The notes under the pieces: model-generated | What the model was told of the DNA's origin: nothing | The model's database searches: none | Seen by the model: only the letters and a program-made list of their open reading frames with translations | In this document: piece after piece, positions 10,997 to 22,432 of the stretch | How positions within the stretch are numbered: position 1 is the stretch's first letter | Layout: every line of letters begins with the position of its first letter | DNA from: Halocafeteria seosinensis | Lineage: Eukaryota > Sar > Bigyra > Bicosoecida | Assembly (NCBI GenBank): GCA_001687465.1 | Contig: LVLI01000098.1 | Span: 124,001-188,000 of the forward strand | Direction of reading: 5' to 3' | DNA length: 64,000 bases | Translations under genes and position numbers: made by a program

Positions 10997-12441
10997 ATGT
11001 CTGTGGCGAAAGCTGTGCGAGATGCTACACAGGAAGTAGCATCTTCGGGAGAGTTCAAGCGGTAAGTTCCCTCTTTTATACACGCATGCTACCATTTCCA
11101 GTCTTTGTACACTCATTTTCGCACTCTCGATGATGCACAGAACGGAATCTGCATGCCGTGAATTTGTACGAGCGTTCACGGGCCAAGGAGAGCCGCCGAA
11201 GTATCCGGCCGAAAGTGGCCGATACCACCTGTAAGGGAGAAATTAGCTTTACCTTCTTCGCTCACTTTTATGTCCCTATTTTTCTCCGCTTTGCAGGTAT
11301 GTTTCCTATGCATGTCCTTGGGCATGCCGCTGCCTGACTGCACGAGCAATGAAAGGCTTGGAGCATGCCATCTCAGTCAGTATCGTAGCTCCTGTGTGGG
11401 ACTACACCAAGCCTGACGTGGACGAACATCGAGGGTGGATGTTTAAGGACTCAAGTGAAGTCCCGGATGTAATTCAGGATCCAATCTTCAATGCTTCCAG
11501 CATCCGTGACATGTATGATCAAGCAGGTGCCAACGTAGACAAGTTCACTGTCCCGGCTCTGCTGGTAAGAGCTAAGATGTTTTGAAGTACAGTGCTCTAC
11601 TTGGCTGCGCTTATACAGATAGTTTTTGACTCGTCGCTTGATGCAGGATAAGAAAACCAAGACGGTCGTAAACAATGAAAGTGCCGAAATATTGAGAATG
11701 CTTAACTCTGAGTTTAACGAATTTGCAAAAGCACCTGAGCTGGATCTCTACCCGGAGCATCTCCGCTCGCAAATTGATGCCTTGAACGAATGGATTTATC
11801 CTCAAATCAATAATGGTGTCTATCGATCGGGCTTCGCCAAGAAGCAAGAGCCTTGTACGTCCTATGAAGCGTTGATATTCTCTCTTTTCTCCGGGATTAC
11901 CTGGTATCCATCCATATACCCGTGGTGCGCAGACGAAAAAGCAGTGAAAGAGGTGTTTGAAGGGCTAGACAAATGCGAAGATATACTATCCAAGAATCGG
12001 TATTTGTGCGGTGACAAGTTGACCGAAGCAGACATTCGTCTATTTCCAACCCTTGTCCGATTTGACGAAGTCTATGTTGTACACTTCAAGGTATGGGGAA
12101 ATACTGTGAAAATCCTCTTGACTATTACTCAGCGTCCATCTACTTGTGCAGTGCAATAAGCGATTCATTCATCAATACCCGAACCTGCATAACTATGTGA
12201 AAGACATCTACCAGACTGTTCTTCCTAACGGGAAAACGATTGGATCCGAAACGGTATGTGCTCTCCTTGAACGAATTTCAGTCTGTCTTGCCTAACAGAG
12301 TAATCGTGTTTTACGCAGGTGAACATGTATCACATTAAGAACCATTATTACCGGTCTCATCCTTCGGTGAATCCTTCTGGAGTTGTACCTGTCGGCCCCG
12401 GTATTGACCTCACTTCCCCTCATAACCGAGATAAGATGTAA
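10997..12441 (+). CDS. Glutathionyl-hydroquinone reductase (xi-class GST)
   Basis: Seven exons (10997-11061, 11141-11230, 11297-11564, 11647-11854, 11933-12090, 12152-12253, 12319-12441) give 337 residues, the normal length for the family. The enzyme reduces glutathionyl-hydroquinones and related S-glutathionyl adducts using glutathione, usually in the cytosol. The N-terminal thioredoxin-like domain contains [16 protein letters not shown]; the Cys of CPW is the catalytic residue of this class. It is followed by [17 protein letters not shown] and [17 protein letters not shown], typical of the GSH site. The helical C-terminal domain contains [19 protein letters not shown], and the end has [16 protein letters not shown] and [20 protein letters not shown], both family hallmarks. 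No targeting peptide is evident. The assignment is secure at family level. Confidence 0.93.
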
Positions 12442-13136
12442 TGCAGCATATCCCAGTACATACCCTGAGTATAGCTGCTTACAGGTATTCATAGTAGTCT
12501 GCTCAATACTACGTAAAACCCACCGGCGCGAAAGAATGAGCAAACCTACCTCGTCCCTCGTTCATTAGTACATGCCTTTTTCCGTTGCTCCTGTCGTCAT
12601 AGTATACCATTGTAGTATGACGGTCATACCACGCCCCCTCCACATTACTGTTAGCAACAACTTCCACTCACAGGAAGTTGCATCCACCCAGTGTGCCAGT
12701 AACCCCACAAACTACCCCCCTCTAGTTTACTGGTTCAGCATCCGTGAAAGGCCGTCTGGCTAGCAACAGATTGTCTGCAGACTGCGTCGGTCCGCCAGAA
12801 ATCATTTTCCGTTGGAAGAATCGAGCGTTGCGTGGGGCCCCAAACTGGGGCCGCGAGGCGCGAGGGTTGCGACCGCAGTTATTTGCGTAGCGTTTTCCTG
12901 CTGTCACTGGTTTCTTCTCCAGCGACAACGACGCTCTACAGCGACGCGCATCATTGGGATTGCAGTGTAGAGAGAATGTCTACTGAAGGACGCCTTTAGC
13001 GATAGAGGAAACGAGTTACCGTATCCAACGGAATCTTTTTTTGACATTTTTGCGCGCGCAAAATCGCATCCAGCGGATTTTCTGTCTCTAGCAAGGCTAA
13101 TTACCCCCATTCCAAGCCGCAGAGCACTCGGATACA
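12442..13136. other. Intergenic between tandem genes
   Basis: About 0.7 kb. It includes a GC-rich imperfect inverted stretch near 12833-12856 (GGGGCCCC and CTGGGGCC). The rest should be the 3' flank of the reductase and the promoter of the coiled-coil gene. Confidence 0.4.
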
Positions 13137-15366
13137 ATGTCCGCAAGAGACCAGCTCCATGGCGACATGCGCAGGGCTCAACAGGGGCGTAATAAAAGCG
13201 ATGGAAAGCCCCCGCGGGCGCAGTCCTCCAGCAAACAGTCGGCTCTCGCGCAGAGTTTGATGGATGCTCTTCAAAGGAAGCTCGGACGAGAGTACGTGCC
13301 TTCTGTCGGTTCTGTTAGTAGTATGGATGTTGTGTTACCGGCTGTCGCCTTGATTGTATGCAGTGAACAAACGCGGCAGATAATTGAAGCCGAGGTGCGT
13401 TTTGACGAGATATGGGTGTTTCTGTATGTGCATGACATGTATGTGTACTTCCACGATTTCAGGTCAGCAACTTCCTCAAATCAGGGAAGAGAGCCACTCC
13501 ACAAGATTTGCGCGAGATCCAGCAACGAGTGACGCAGTACAAGTATCGAGGAGGATCGGCTCGAGCACGCCCGAATGGCTCGTTCAGTCCAAGAAATCAA
13601 AACGATGATGGGAGCTCTGTGAGAAGCGGTAAAAGTGGAGCAAGCAGTCAAGCCAGTCGCAGGTCTGATGGTTCCAGGAGATCTGGAGGCTCGCGCAATG
13701 GAGGCAATGGTCAGTCTCCGAGAGAGCCAGAAGCAGCGAGCACCAGGTCTCAATCGGACGCTCGTTCGGTTGGAGGGCGCTCAAATCGTAGCTCCCGGAG
13801 TGGAACGACTAGTTCCACCTTGAACTATGATGAGAATGAACTGAGACAAACGTTGAATGATTTGAGGGAGGAAGTGATGGCTGACCCCGAGCCAGACTTT
13901 ATTCAGGGGGTTATTGAACAAGCCAAAGCGCAAAGAGAAGAGGAACGCCGACAGAAGGAAAAATCAAGACAGCAGCGCCGGTTATGGAAAAATCTACAAC
14001 AGCAGCAGGAAGAGCAAAAGGAAAAGGAAAGAGAAGAAAAAGCAGAGGAAGATCAGTTTCTGCGAACCATGGGTACGTAACAAGCTGCTGTCTTCCCTCG
14101 TACCTCGCGTTCCTTTGAGGCGTGGCTTTGCAGATCAAGTGAAGAAACAAGAAGAGGAAGAAAAGAAGAAGTGGCACGAAGAACAGAAAAGGAGGAAAAG
14201 AGAGGAAAAGCAAGAACGCTTGGACCAAATTGCTGCGGAACGGTAAGCAGAGTGGTCCGCGGGACAAGACGACTGCTACTAGTTATGCACGACTCTGTAA
14301 ACACTGCAGAGAAAAGGCTCGTCGACAGAAGGAGCGTGAGATGGAGGAAAATAAAAAGATCATTGAACGAGATATGAAGGCTGCTGAGGAAGAGAAAGAG
14401 ATAGAGGAAAAAGAGAAGGAGGAGAAACGCAAGCAAATCTTAGAGCAGAAGAAAGAAAACGAACGGCATATTGCTGAAAAGAAGAAGCAAATCGAACGGG
14501 AACGGGAGCAAGACAAAAAACTTATGGATGACTACGCTCGGATGCAAGATGAACGGGTATGTGACTTTCGTTTAAATTTGCTTTTCTTCAGCCTGGATCT
14601 GCAATGGTTTCGAATTTTGAGTCGGTAACAGGAACGTGCGCACCAGGAAACACTCAACACACTGTTCAAACGACAAGACACTATCGGCCAAGTGGCTCAA
14701 CGCCGGAAAGAGGAAGAGAAAGAACGAGAACGAAAAGAAAATGAGCGATTGCGAGAGTATGTTTGTTGTACTGTGGGTTCTTTTCGCTCCTTGCCTGCTA
14801 ACCTGTGCGTTGCTTTCTATTGTCTGGCTCAGGGAGTATGAGGAGCTCGAAAGGAAAGCCAAGGAAGAAGAGGAGGAAAAAGAAAGGCAGAAGCGTGAAA
14901 GAGAGCGGCAAGTAAAGCAAGCACTGGACTCACAGATAGACGAAAAGAAAAAAGAGGAAGAAAAACGACACGAGGAGGAGGAGAGACAGTACGAGCTTTT
15001 CAAAAAGCAGGCAGAAGAGGAGGAAGAAGAGGCGAAGCAACAGAAAGAGGCAGAAAGGCAACGCAAAGAGTGGTACAAGCGACAGCTTGAAAAGCAGAAA
15101 CAGTAAGTGGTAGTTGATTTGGCTCCCTTGGCACTTCGTTTATATACACATTCGGCCTTATTCTGCCCAGCGTCGCTGATAAAAGGCACAAGTACAAGTA
15201 TGACCGTGACCGAGCGGGGGCGTTGGCAAAACTCGCTGAATGCGAAGAAGATCCGAAACTTGCAGAGAAAGTTAAGTCAACATTGCAGATCAGCGGACGG
15301 AAGAATGCCCTACCTTCGGACACCCGCCGACAAGATACCATGGGCGGCGTTTCGGATTGGAGATAA
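13137..15366 (+). CDS. Trichohyalin-like coiled-coil (TPH-type) protein
   Basis: Eight exons (13137-13291, 13364-13394, 13463-14072, 14134-14242, 14310-14556, 14632-14756, 14833-15102, 15171-15366) give 580 residues. After a disordered Ser/Arg/Gly-rich segment (about residues 90-190), residues 230-540 form one highly charged Glu/Lys/Arg/Gln helix. It contains KKLMDDYARMQDERERAHQE, which resembles the trichohyalin-plectin-homology (TPH) region found in ciliary proteins such as MNS1 and CFAP45-type proteins. The C-terminal tail (KYKYDRDRAGALAKLAECEE and GVSDWR) is not coiled coil. A ciliary microtubule-associated role is inferred from the TPH resemblance; low-complexity coiled coils give weak homology evidence. 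The next gene is convergent, 200 bp away. Confidence 0.75.
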
Positions 15367-15566
15367 CCAATGCAGTGGCTTCTATCGCATATAATTACCG
15401 GCTCGAATGTGATTCACGTCCGGCAATCGGTTGACAAGCCGCTTTCTCGGGCCGCTGCTGTGATTGAAATGTCGGTGTAGATACTTGGCGAACGAAATAC
15501 ACACCATTTCTCTGCATGCTCTCTTCTGTATCAGCGCGGTAGCGCCTATTGCTACTCCAAAGGATA

Positions 15567-17562
15567 TCACGATGAGTGGACATTCACATGATGAAGTTTA
15601 CCGGCCAAGTACGTCGCATTAACGGAGAGCCTCTCGGAGAGCAGCACAAGATCTGCTCGTTTGCCGTAACTGAGGTCACCCATCTGATCGTATAAGCCCA
15701 ATGCTTTTGCAGGGATTTCAGTGGCAGCTCTTAAGCATTCCGCAACTGAGCAGCGAGTAAAAGACCGGAAGTTACGAACACATTGGTCTAGCGGAGCAAT
15801 CGCTCCAGCAAGTGTGTCTGTATCCTTCAATACAGCGCGCGTACTTGGTAAAATTTCCGCTCCATCGTCTCCCACCATAGGCACGGAAGTGCTTTCTATT
15901 TCAATTTCCATGCTCCCCAAGCAATGGGTACCTGGTTCTAACCCAAGGGCAGCGATACCGTCAGTTACCAAGAAGAGCCCTTCCGGGTGCACGTTATACG
16001 CAATAACTACTGAATATGGATGGCAATGTATTCCATCTGCAATAAGTCCAAAATAAGGCCTTGTTAGTGGTTGATCGCTTGCTGTCTCCAGAGATGAATC
16101 TGAGCTGTTCTGGTTATTCTTGAAAGCTTCCGAAAGTGGCATATGCCCATACTGTGGACTAACTTGTTCTTGCTCAATTCGAGAACACAATGGCACAATA
16201 GATCCAAGTGACTGAACCTTCCTTGATCCCCATACTGGTAGATTGGGATTAATGACGGAAGGTTGGGATGGACAAGCTGGAGGGAGATTCTGGCTTTGTA
16301 GTAGAGATGCGGAGCTACTCCGACCAAGCATTCCGATTAGCCCCGGGTCTCGATGGTGAAACACTCGCATCGCATTGAAGCTGCGTTGTACAGAAAGGAA
16401 GAATGCATATGCATGCCTACATATGCCACATTGGACGGTCACGTTACAGGTGAGTTATCATTGACGATCCGCAACGGAAACATTGTTCAGCCACTTTGAC
16501 ATTTGAGGAGGAATGCCCCATCGAAACAATGACCCCTCGAGAGCATAAGTTCTTAGTAGCTTCCAAGGCTCCTTTTAGTTCTGGAGCCAAGGTAACAACC
16601 CTCACCAAAGGGGAACGCAACTCACTTCCATAGACTTCCTCCAGACTGTGTAGTGGAGGAAAATCCGTACGCAACAGTCCTCCAACCAGAAGCTAAAGAA
16701 TACTTACTTTGGATCACTCACGTCACTGCGAATATACTCGGGAGCATGGGCCCCTCGTTTCTCATATGCTATGAAAGGGCCTTCGAGATGAGCTCCCAGG
16801 ATCATAGCATGGGGTTGTGAACTGGTGCACATTGACGATAATGAGGGAAACGAGCACCGATGGTGTTCCTTCCCATGCGGCCAATAGCATCGTGGTGCGA
16901 GCTGCAAAATTTCAAAATATTCCAGTTCGCAAGTAGTGTGACTCTGGTGCCGGAGCTTGATTTCAAGCAGTTTACCTTGGGAAGGACATGGCGATAGGTG
17001 GATGGTGAACTGGTCACCACTGTCGGCAGGAATGCAGTGCATCCGTGACGCAATATCCGCTGAGCGATGTATGTAATTTGCTCCTCCGTAACTCCCGGAT
17101 TCGAAATATCGATACCATACGCTCCATTAAGTTGGAGGTCAATAAACCCAGGGGCTGCAGAATGTGAGGAGACACACGCTGGAATTACCTTTTGTAAAAC
17201 GCTCACAACGGGGAACTCTTACATAGGATTTGTCCTTCACAATCCACGACAACATCGCATGCGAATTCTGTGTTATTTGATGCTTCCCAAAATCGCTTCA
17301 TCGGGTCGATGATCACACCATTTTGTACCCATAGTTCGTCCCAGATGAGTTCTCCGTCTCGGAAGACCCAGCAGTTGGAAAACTTGACGACTTCCTCTGA
17401 CAAATTTTGTTCCATCTCCGACCATTTCACGTGGGACACGGGGCGTCTCCGAGTGCGCTGCTCCTTAAGGATGTCGTCCACCTCTGGCGCTTGTCTCGAG
17501 TCTCGCTGCCGCTTGTCTTGTACGGAGCGGTTCTGGCTCAGATTCTGCTGCTGGGATGCCAT
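15567..17562 (-). CDS. AMDHD2: N-acetylglucosamine-6-phosphate deacetylase
   Basis: Exons in transcript order are 17562-17223, 17154-16976, 16901-16708, 16645-16448 and 16380-15567, giving 574 residues. The frame opens 21 codons upstream, at 17625; the Met before ASQQQ is preferred. The enzyme deacetylates GlcNAc-6-P to glucosamine-6-P in amino-sugar turnover. Family signatures in order: PGFIDLQLNGAYGIDIS, HGCTAFLPTVVTSSP, ILGAHLEGPF (metal-binding Glu), VSMGHSSS, THLFNAMRVFHHRDPGLIG, GLIADGIHCHP and LVTDGIAALG with the catalytic Asp. It is longer than bacterial and animal enzymes because of a roughly 100-residue N-terminal lead and about 80 extra residues between GMLG and GLIADG. Both additions look disordered. 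Likely cytosolic. Confidence 0.93.
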
Positions 17563-18150
17563 CGCTGTGGACACTACGGCCACCAGACGATTCTCAAGAA
17601 GACGATACTGACAACACTGCGACAACCTGAATGACTATCTACGGTGGTCTTGCCAATTACCGTCATGAACACATTGCTTCACAAATGTCCAACTACCAGG
17701 AATGGCATGCATCGCCATAATGGTCCATGCGGACACCAGAAAGGATGGCTCCACGAAGAGAAAGAACTTAAGATGACATTGTGTAGCAACAATGCCTTAT
17801 GGGAAAGTGAGGCTTCGTATACAAATGCAATGAAGTACGCTGAATGCGACCCAACATCAACTCGAGCTTTATTCTTTCCCTCTAGAGATCAATGCTCCTT
17901 TCCCTCCTGCTCTATGCCAACTATTGGACAAGAATACCATAGTTGATGGTTGCTAGTCGACCATAATCCAAATGTTTGGCATTGAATGCACTTGCGACTT
18001 CTCAATGCGACCCGCTTTGTGAAGGCGCGCAACGACGGTTGAAGTGGTCCTATTCACTGTATAGCAACTTTTAGCAAGTCAGACCAGGTCCATCTATAGG
18101 ATTTGATCACTAGGCAAGTGGATACGGCAGCTCGTGAAAATAAGGGGAAA
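17563..18150. other. Divergent promoter region
   Basis: This lies between the deacetylase and the small ubiquitin-fold-like gene. A 100-codon plus frame at 17644-17946 has no protein-like features. I see no specific regulatory motif. Confidence 0.4.
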
Positions 18151-18867
18151 ATGCCACCGAAAAAGAAGGGCGGTGGGAAGAAGAAAGGCGGAGGAGGAAA
18201 GAACAAGAAGACCGAAGATGACGCTCCCCAGCCGGAAGAGCCATCCGAGAAGGTAAGCACTTGAATGTGCGAATGGAGAGGCGTCCTACACTGCCGTACT
18301 ATCCTTGGGAATTTCATGTGCGCAGTCTCATGGTCCTCTCATCATGGGAAGAACAGATCCGTCCAAGAGATGGGCGACGTTGGAATTGAAGGTGCGTGGC
18401 GTTATTCAGCAAGACCACATATAAGTGCCTTTTAAGGGAAAAACTTTATGCTCGCCGCAGCTACGCAATTGGACGTTTTCCAAGTTTAAATTGACACTGA
18501 GAGTGGATACACCGGTCTATGTACTGAAGGTAAGAACGCCTTGACCTTGGGTAAACATTAGTTCTGTTGGAAGCAACCTCTATTCATGGCCACCCAGAAG
18601 AAGTTAAAGAACCGACATGGAATCATGGATGCTGTATCATTATACAAGGACATGGATAGCAAGGACTATGAAATTACGAACGATAAGTGGACCCTCTACG
18701 AAATTGGCATCGACGGAAAGCCGGAGGGAGAAGACCCGGAGGAAGTAACTATAATATATGACTTTCGACCTCATGACTATGATGAGCCCGTTTTACTAGC
18801 ACAACATGACCGAAACCTCGACCGCACTGCGGGGACATACGGCACTAGTCCGAGATCTAGTGCCTAG
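18151..18867 (+). CDS. Small Lys/Gly-rich protein with ubiquitin-like-fold region
   Basis: Four exons (18151-18252, 18326-18391, 18461-18529, 18598-18867) give 168 residues. Residues 1-34 are a Lys/Gly tract (MPPKKKGGGKKKGGGGKNKK), then acidic. Residues 35-60 read SHGPLIMGRTDPSKRWATLE. Next comes a region with the strand/helix order of a ubiquitin-like fold: WTFSKFKLTLRVDTPVYVLK, then KNRHG, SLYKDM and WTLYEIGIDG, ending IIYDFRPHDYDEPVL. I do not recognise a named family. The fold call is inference from pattern. A role as a small ciliary or scaffold adaptor would be speculation. Confidence 0.7.
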
Positions 18868-19145
18868 GCATCCGCCGTAAGCCGCATTTACGCACAGAAG
18901 CTACTGTGCACACACGAGCGTCCGCCGGGAATTAGTCTTACAGTAGAAACGATAAAATCACCGTCTAGTGCGCATGTCACACTTTACTGACTTACCAACA
19001 AATAGATGCTCTTGCTTGGAGTCTCAATAGAACCTTACACTCGTAGCAGCTATGTAAAGCAGGTACAATGGGGGCCCTTATTATTCAGTGTCCTCATTTA
19101 CCCTTAGTGATATATATCAATACACTACAGCTTAGGGCAAGCTAG

Positions 19146-20276
19146 TTACTGCATTGCCTCGTCGTATCTTTTGTTCACATCGTTCCAATTGACAACGTTC
19201 CACCATGCTTCAATGTAAGCTGCCTTCTTGTTCTGGTACTTTAAGTAATAAGCATGCTCCCTGTAATATTCAAATGGTTTCCAGCAATATCAAGATAGGC
19301 CAAAATTATGAAGATTCACTACGATGCTACGTACCATACGTCAAGACCCAGGATGGGTACCTTGCCCTTTTCCATAGCCGGTGTATCCTGGTTAGGATAA
19401 CTTTCCACTTTCAGCTGAGGTGGCTGTTCGTTCTTGTCAACGTAGAGCCAAGCCCATCCAGATCCAAAGTGAGTTGCAGCAGCATTGTTGAATTTTTCCT
19501 TGAACTGATCAAACGACCCAAATGTCTGCTTGATGGCATCTCCTACTTTGCCGGTCGGGGGTCCTCCGCAATTGGGGCCCATGTTGTTCCAGAATACTGT
19601 GTGGTTGACGTATCCTCCACCATGGTTACGTAAAGTTTTCTTCACACCTTCTGTACGGCAAATCAGGTTTCAAAGCGAAGGAAATTTGACCTTGATATCC
19701 AGAACCGATTGACTTCAAGAAAGCGTCGAACCTACCATCCGGGACCTTGTCCAAGTTCTGGAGGATGTGATCAATGCCTTTACTGGCAAGATCTGGGTCC
19801 ATGGATTTCAATTTGTCCATTCCGGCGTTTAGCTTATCCGTATAAGCTTGGTGGTGGCCCATGTGATGGATACGCTGCAAGATCGAATGGAAGATACATT
19901 TATCTGGTATCTTTTCTGTTCCACAGCCTGAGAAACCTAGCACCCTATTTGACATACCATTGTCGTCTCGTCAATGTGAGGCTCCAGAGCATTGTACTCG
20001 TAGGGCTGCACGTACATACGGGTAAATACACAGTAAATAAGCTCATAAATGAGACATCTTCGTTCTCATGGAATGTTCCATCAAGCACGCGCCTCTGTTC
20101 TACGCTCTATACTTGCTCCCTATACACTATTGCACATTCCACCCGAGCAAAACACACGAGATAGCACAGATCTATTGACATGGCTGGGGAGTAGGGCCTG
20201 AAAGGACCCGCAATAGCCCTGTATAGGAGGAAATAGAGCCACATACCATCGGAGGGAGTTCGTATTTGCCAGACAT
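19146..20276 (-). CDS. SOD2: Superoxide dismutase, Mn type
   Basis: Exons in transcript order are 20276-20247, 20005-19958, 19874-19736, 19647-19335 and 19260-19146, giving 214 residues. The protein converts superoxide to hydrogen peroxide and oxygen. Metal ligands are visible: His in [11 protein letters not shown], His in [11 protein letters not shown], and Asp and His in [13 protein letters not shown]. The Gln in YPNQD and the Gly-rich GGGYVNH favour Mn over Fe specificity. The start [10 protein letters not shown] enters the mature domain almost at once, so this model has no mitochondrial presequence. A 240 bp intron follows codon 10. The frame upstream of this Met stays open for more than 100 codons (to about 20627), so a longer N terminus cannot be excluded. 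Confidence 0.93.
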
Positions 20277-21241
20277 TTTTCCTTGTTTCTTCGCGTTTAC
20301 AGTGAATAATTCCACACAATGACGGTACGAATACACCTGTTCTCTTTTACCGTCTCTGCCGCCTTTTAACCAATCCAAAATCTCGAATTGATCTCGTGTA
20401 TATGGCCCAGAAAGATGTGTTCTCCCTGTTAAGATACTCCTGATATGCGGAAAGCAAACTTCAACTTGGATCATTTCCAAGAACTTAAGGTTAGGTGGTA
20501 GCAGAAGGGATGCGTTTTTTGGAATTCTCTGGAAATAGATGTTTGTGTTGCAAACGGGAAGCTCCTGCTTTGCTTGTCTCTCGAGAAACGAGCGCAAGAG
20601 TATCCAACATCCACAATCGTCCACCACTTACATCTACTGCCATTGGCACTCTACTACCTACAATTGTACACGTTGTACAATAAGGTAGGGAAGTAAACTG
20701 TAGCCGAAATCCGAAAAGCTAAGAAAAGCGTTTCATTCTACGGGAACATTAATGCATTCATCGATAAAGCACACGAGATTCAAAGTTCCTGCTGCTACTC
20801 CTGGCTACTCCGTAGGCAGAGACGCGAGGAGCATACTGTACTGTTGCGTGAAGCACAAACACACGACTACAGTCTCAGAGGGTAAGTGTGGGTAACAGCA
20901 GGAAAGAGTTTGGACAGAAACTTTCATTCAGAGACTTATCGCAGTCATTCAAAGCGCCGAGAAGCAAATTGAGGACGTATCTGTCTGCAGATTCGTGTGC
21001 CCGAAAGGGAAGACTGTGCAGATTCGGGCATCTCGGTTTGTTTAGGATTGCATCATGGTTGGTATAAACAAATGACACTGAAATAAGTACGTAGCTTCCC
21101 CGTGTATTACTGTATCGCATGGGATAGGTATAACGACTACAGTATAACATGATATGAGCGTAGACAGCAGGGACTCCAATGACTCATTTGACCAAAACCC
21201 ACACCAAAGATGGTCCTTTTAATATATCGTAAATGGTCGTT
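20277..21241. other. Upstream spacer of SOD
   Basis: About 1 kb. The minus-strand frame 20277-20627 is open and in frame with the SOD start but lacks SOD similarity or a clear targeting peptide. The rest shows nothing recognisable. Confidence 0.4.
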
Positions 21242-21727
21242 TTATGTTCCAAGCCCATGAACCGGACATCCCCATGTGTAATACGTAGATGTTGTGATCG
21301 AAGCTGGATCATTTAGAAAAACGCGTGGACGATTCAGCAAATATGTACCACCACACGCTTTACATCGTGAGGATTCTCCATCAGGCTGGTGCGCTGTAGT
21401 CAGATCAATCTTTTTGTAATCCGGACGATAACACAAACGACTACAGTTTGCACACTCGTCTTCGCAAACGTCGCTTAGTTCAGCCAGGTAGACTTTTAAC
21501 AACTCAGCGAAGTTCAATGCACACTCAGAGTCTGAAAACACTGGCTGCTTTATCAAAATATGTGCACACCACTTGCACGTCTTCAATTCCGAATGCTCCT
21601 GGCTTTGCTTGAAACAACCGAGTAGTTTTTCTTTGGCTGTCATTTCATCGATGCCGACCAAGTTCAATCGCTCTTTTACCCAGTGTTCTCGATCATGATC
21701 CAAAGAAGCATGATTCGTGTCTTCCAT
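21242..21727 (-). CDS. Cys-rich orphan protein
   Basis: Single frame of 161 codons. Paired cysteines (CKWCAHI; CEDECANCSRLC; SRCKACGGTY; a late WGCPVHG) suggest a zinc-binding module of about 100 residues after a helical N terminus. I cannot name a family. The position beside a transposon-like element makes transposon-derived or lineage-specific origin plausible. It has no membrane segments or signal peptide. The coding call rests on the ordered Cys spacing and on the length without stops. Confidence 0.5.
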   Translation of the reverse strand: MEDTNHASLDHDREHWVKERLNLVGIDEMTAKEKLLGCFKQSQEHSELKTCKWCAHILIKQPVFSDSECALNFAELLKVYLAELSDVCEDECANCSRLCYRPDYKKIDLTTAHQPDGESSRCKACGGTYLLNRPRVFLNDPASITTSTYYTWGCPVHGLGT

Positions 21728-22200
21728 GATCGTTTCACCTTGCTCTTTATCTCCACACGCCGAAAGTTAACGATGTATGCCTAACGAAAGATATCTCGTT
21801 CAACAAATGAAATTCCTCCCACACGTTAATCCATTGGCTCCAAGGACATTCCATTGGACAGCCTCACATTGGATACCCCAGTTGACACCGCCAGTGATCT
21901 GACCCATCCAGATTGCCCCCTTCAAATTGGGTGTATCACTGACAGTATCAGAGAACATGCGTGCGTCTTACCTGATATATCCGGACACTGGTATATATAA
22001 TATATACCTTTTGACAGTTTTGTCACAAGGGAATCCTTGAAGGGATATATTTAACATGCGACCTAAAATGTTCTCCGCTCCGCGGGATAAATCATCCCTC
22101 ACCGAAGTAGATTCGACAAACGATTACCTCGAGCAATATAGGAGCTGCCGTAAGTTTGTGATCCCTTTCACTGCTAAAGCAGGGGACGACAACTTGAAGT
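21728..22200. other. AT-rich flank of the GC-rich element
   Basis: No gene is seen. Composition changes abruptly at about 22200, where the GC-rich arm begins. A plus frame at 22056-22352 runs across this boundary and is probably spurious. Confidence 0.45.
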
Positions 22201-22311
22201 CGGAGCCTAGGATGTCTCCCGCGCGCGGGAGGGATGCGCGGGACCGCGGGACATCCCGTCCCGCGGCCCTCCCGCACCCGCGGTCCACTTCCCGCGGTCC
22301 ACTGCGGGAGG
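22201..22311 (+). repeat. Left GC-rich inverted arm
   Basis: Extremely GC-rich stretch with repeated CCGCGGG/CCCGCGG words, able to fold on itself. Its outer end is the inverted copy of the right arm at 22988-23085. Confidence 0.7.
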
Positions 22312-22432
22312 TCAGGTATATATGTGACACCAGAGCTTTGTACAACCCATAATATAATCTATATACGATTAGGAGGATTTGATTGATTGTATGTGAGTGC
22401 TTGCTAAGTTAGTGGCAACTTATCGCTATACA

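Noticed and set aside
13911-15189. Hydrophobic, Phe/Leu/Ser-rich minus frames
   Set aside because: They are complements of the coiled-coil gene's Glu/Lys codons and resemble membrane proteins only by chance.
16708-16736. 29 bp intron in the deacetylase gene
   Set aside because: A 62 bp intron using the GTAAGT at 16707 and the acceptor before TCTGGAGG gives a better match to the family and consistent phase.
17644-17946. 100-codon plus frame upstream of the ubiquitin-fold-like gene
   Set aside because: No recognisable motif, and it lies in a divergent promoter region.
22056-22352. 98-codon frame running into the left GC-rich arm
   Set aside because: Its second half is the translated GC repeat; no start context or splice support.
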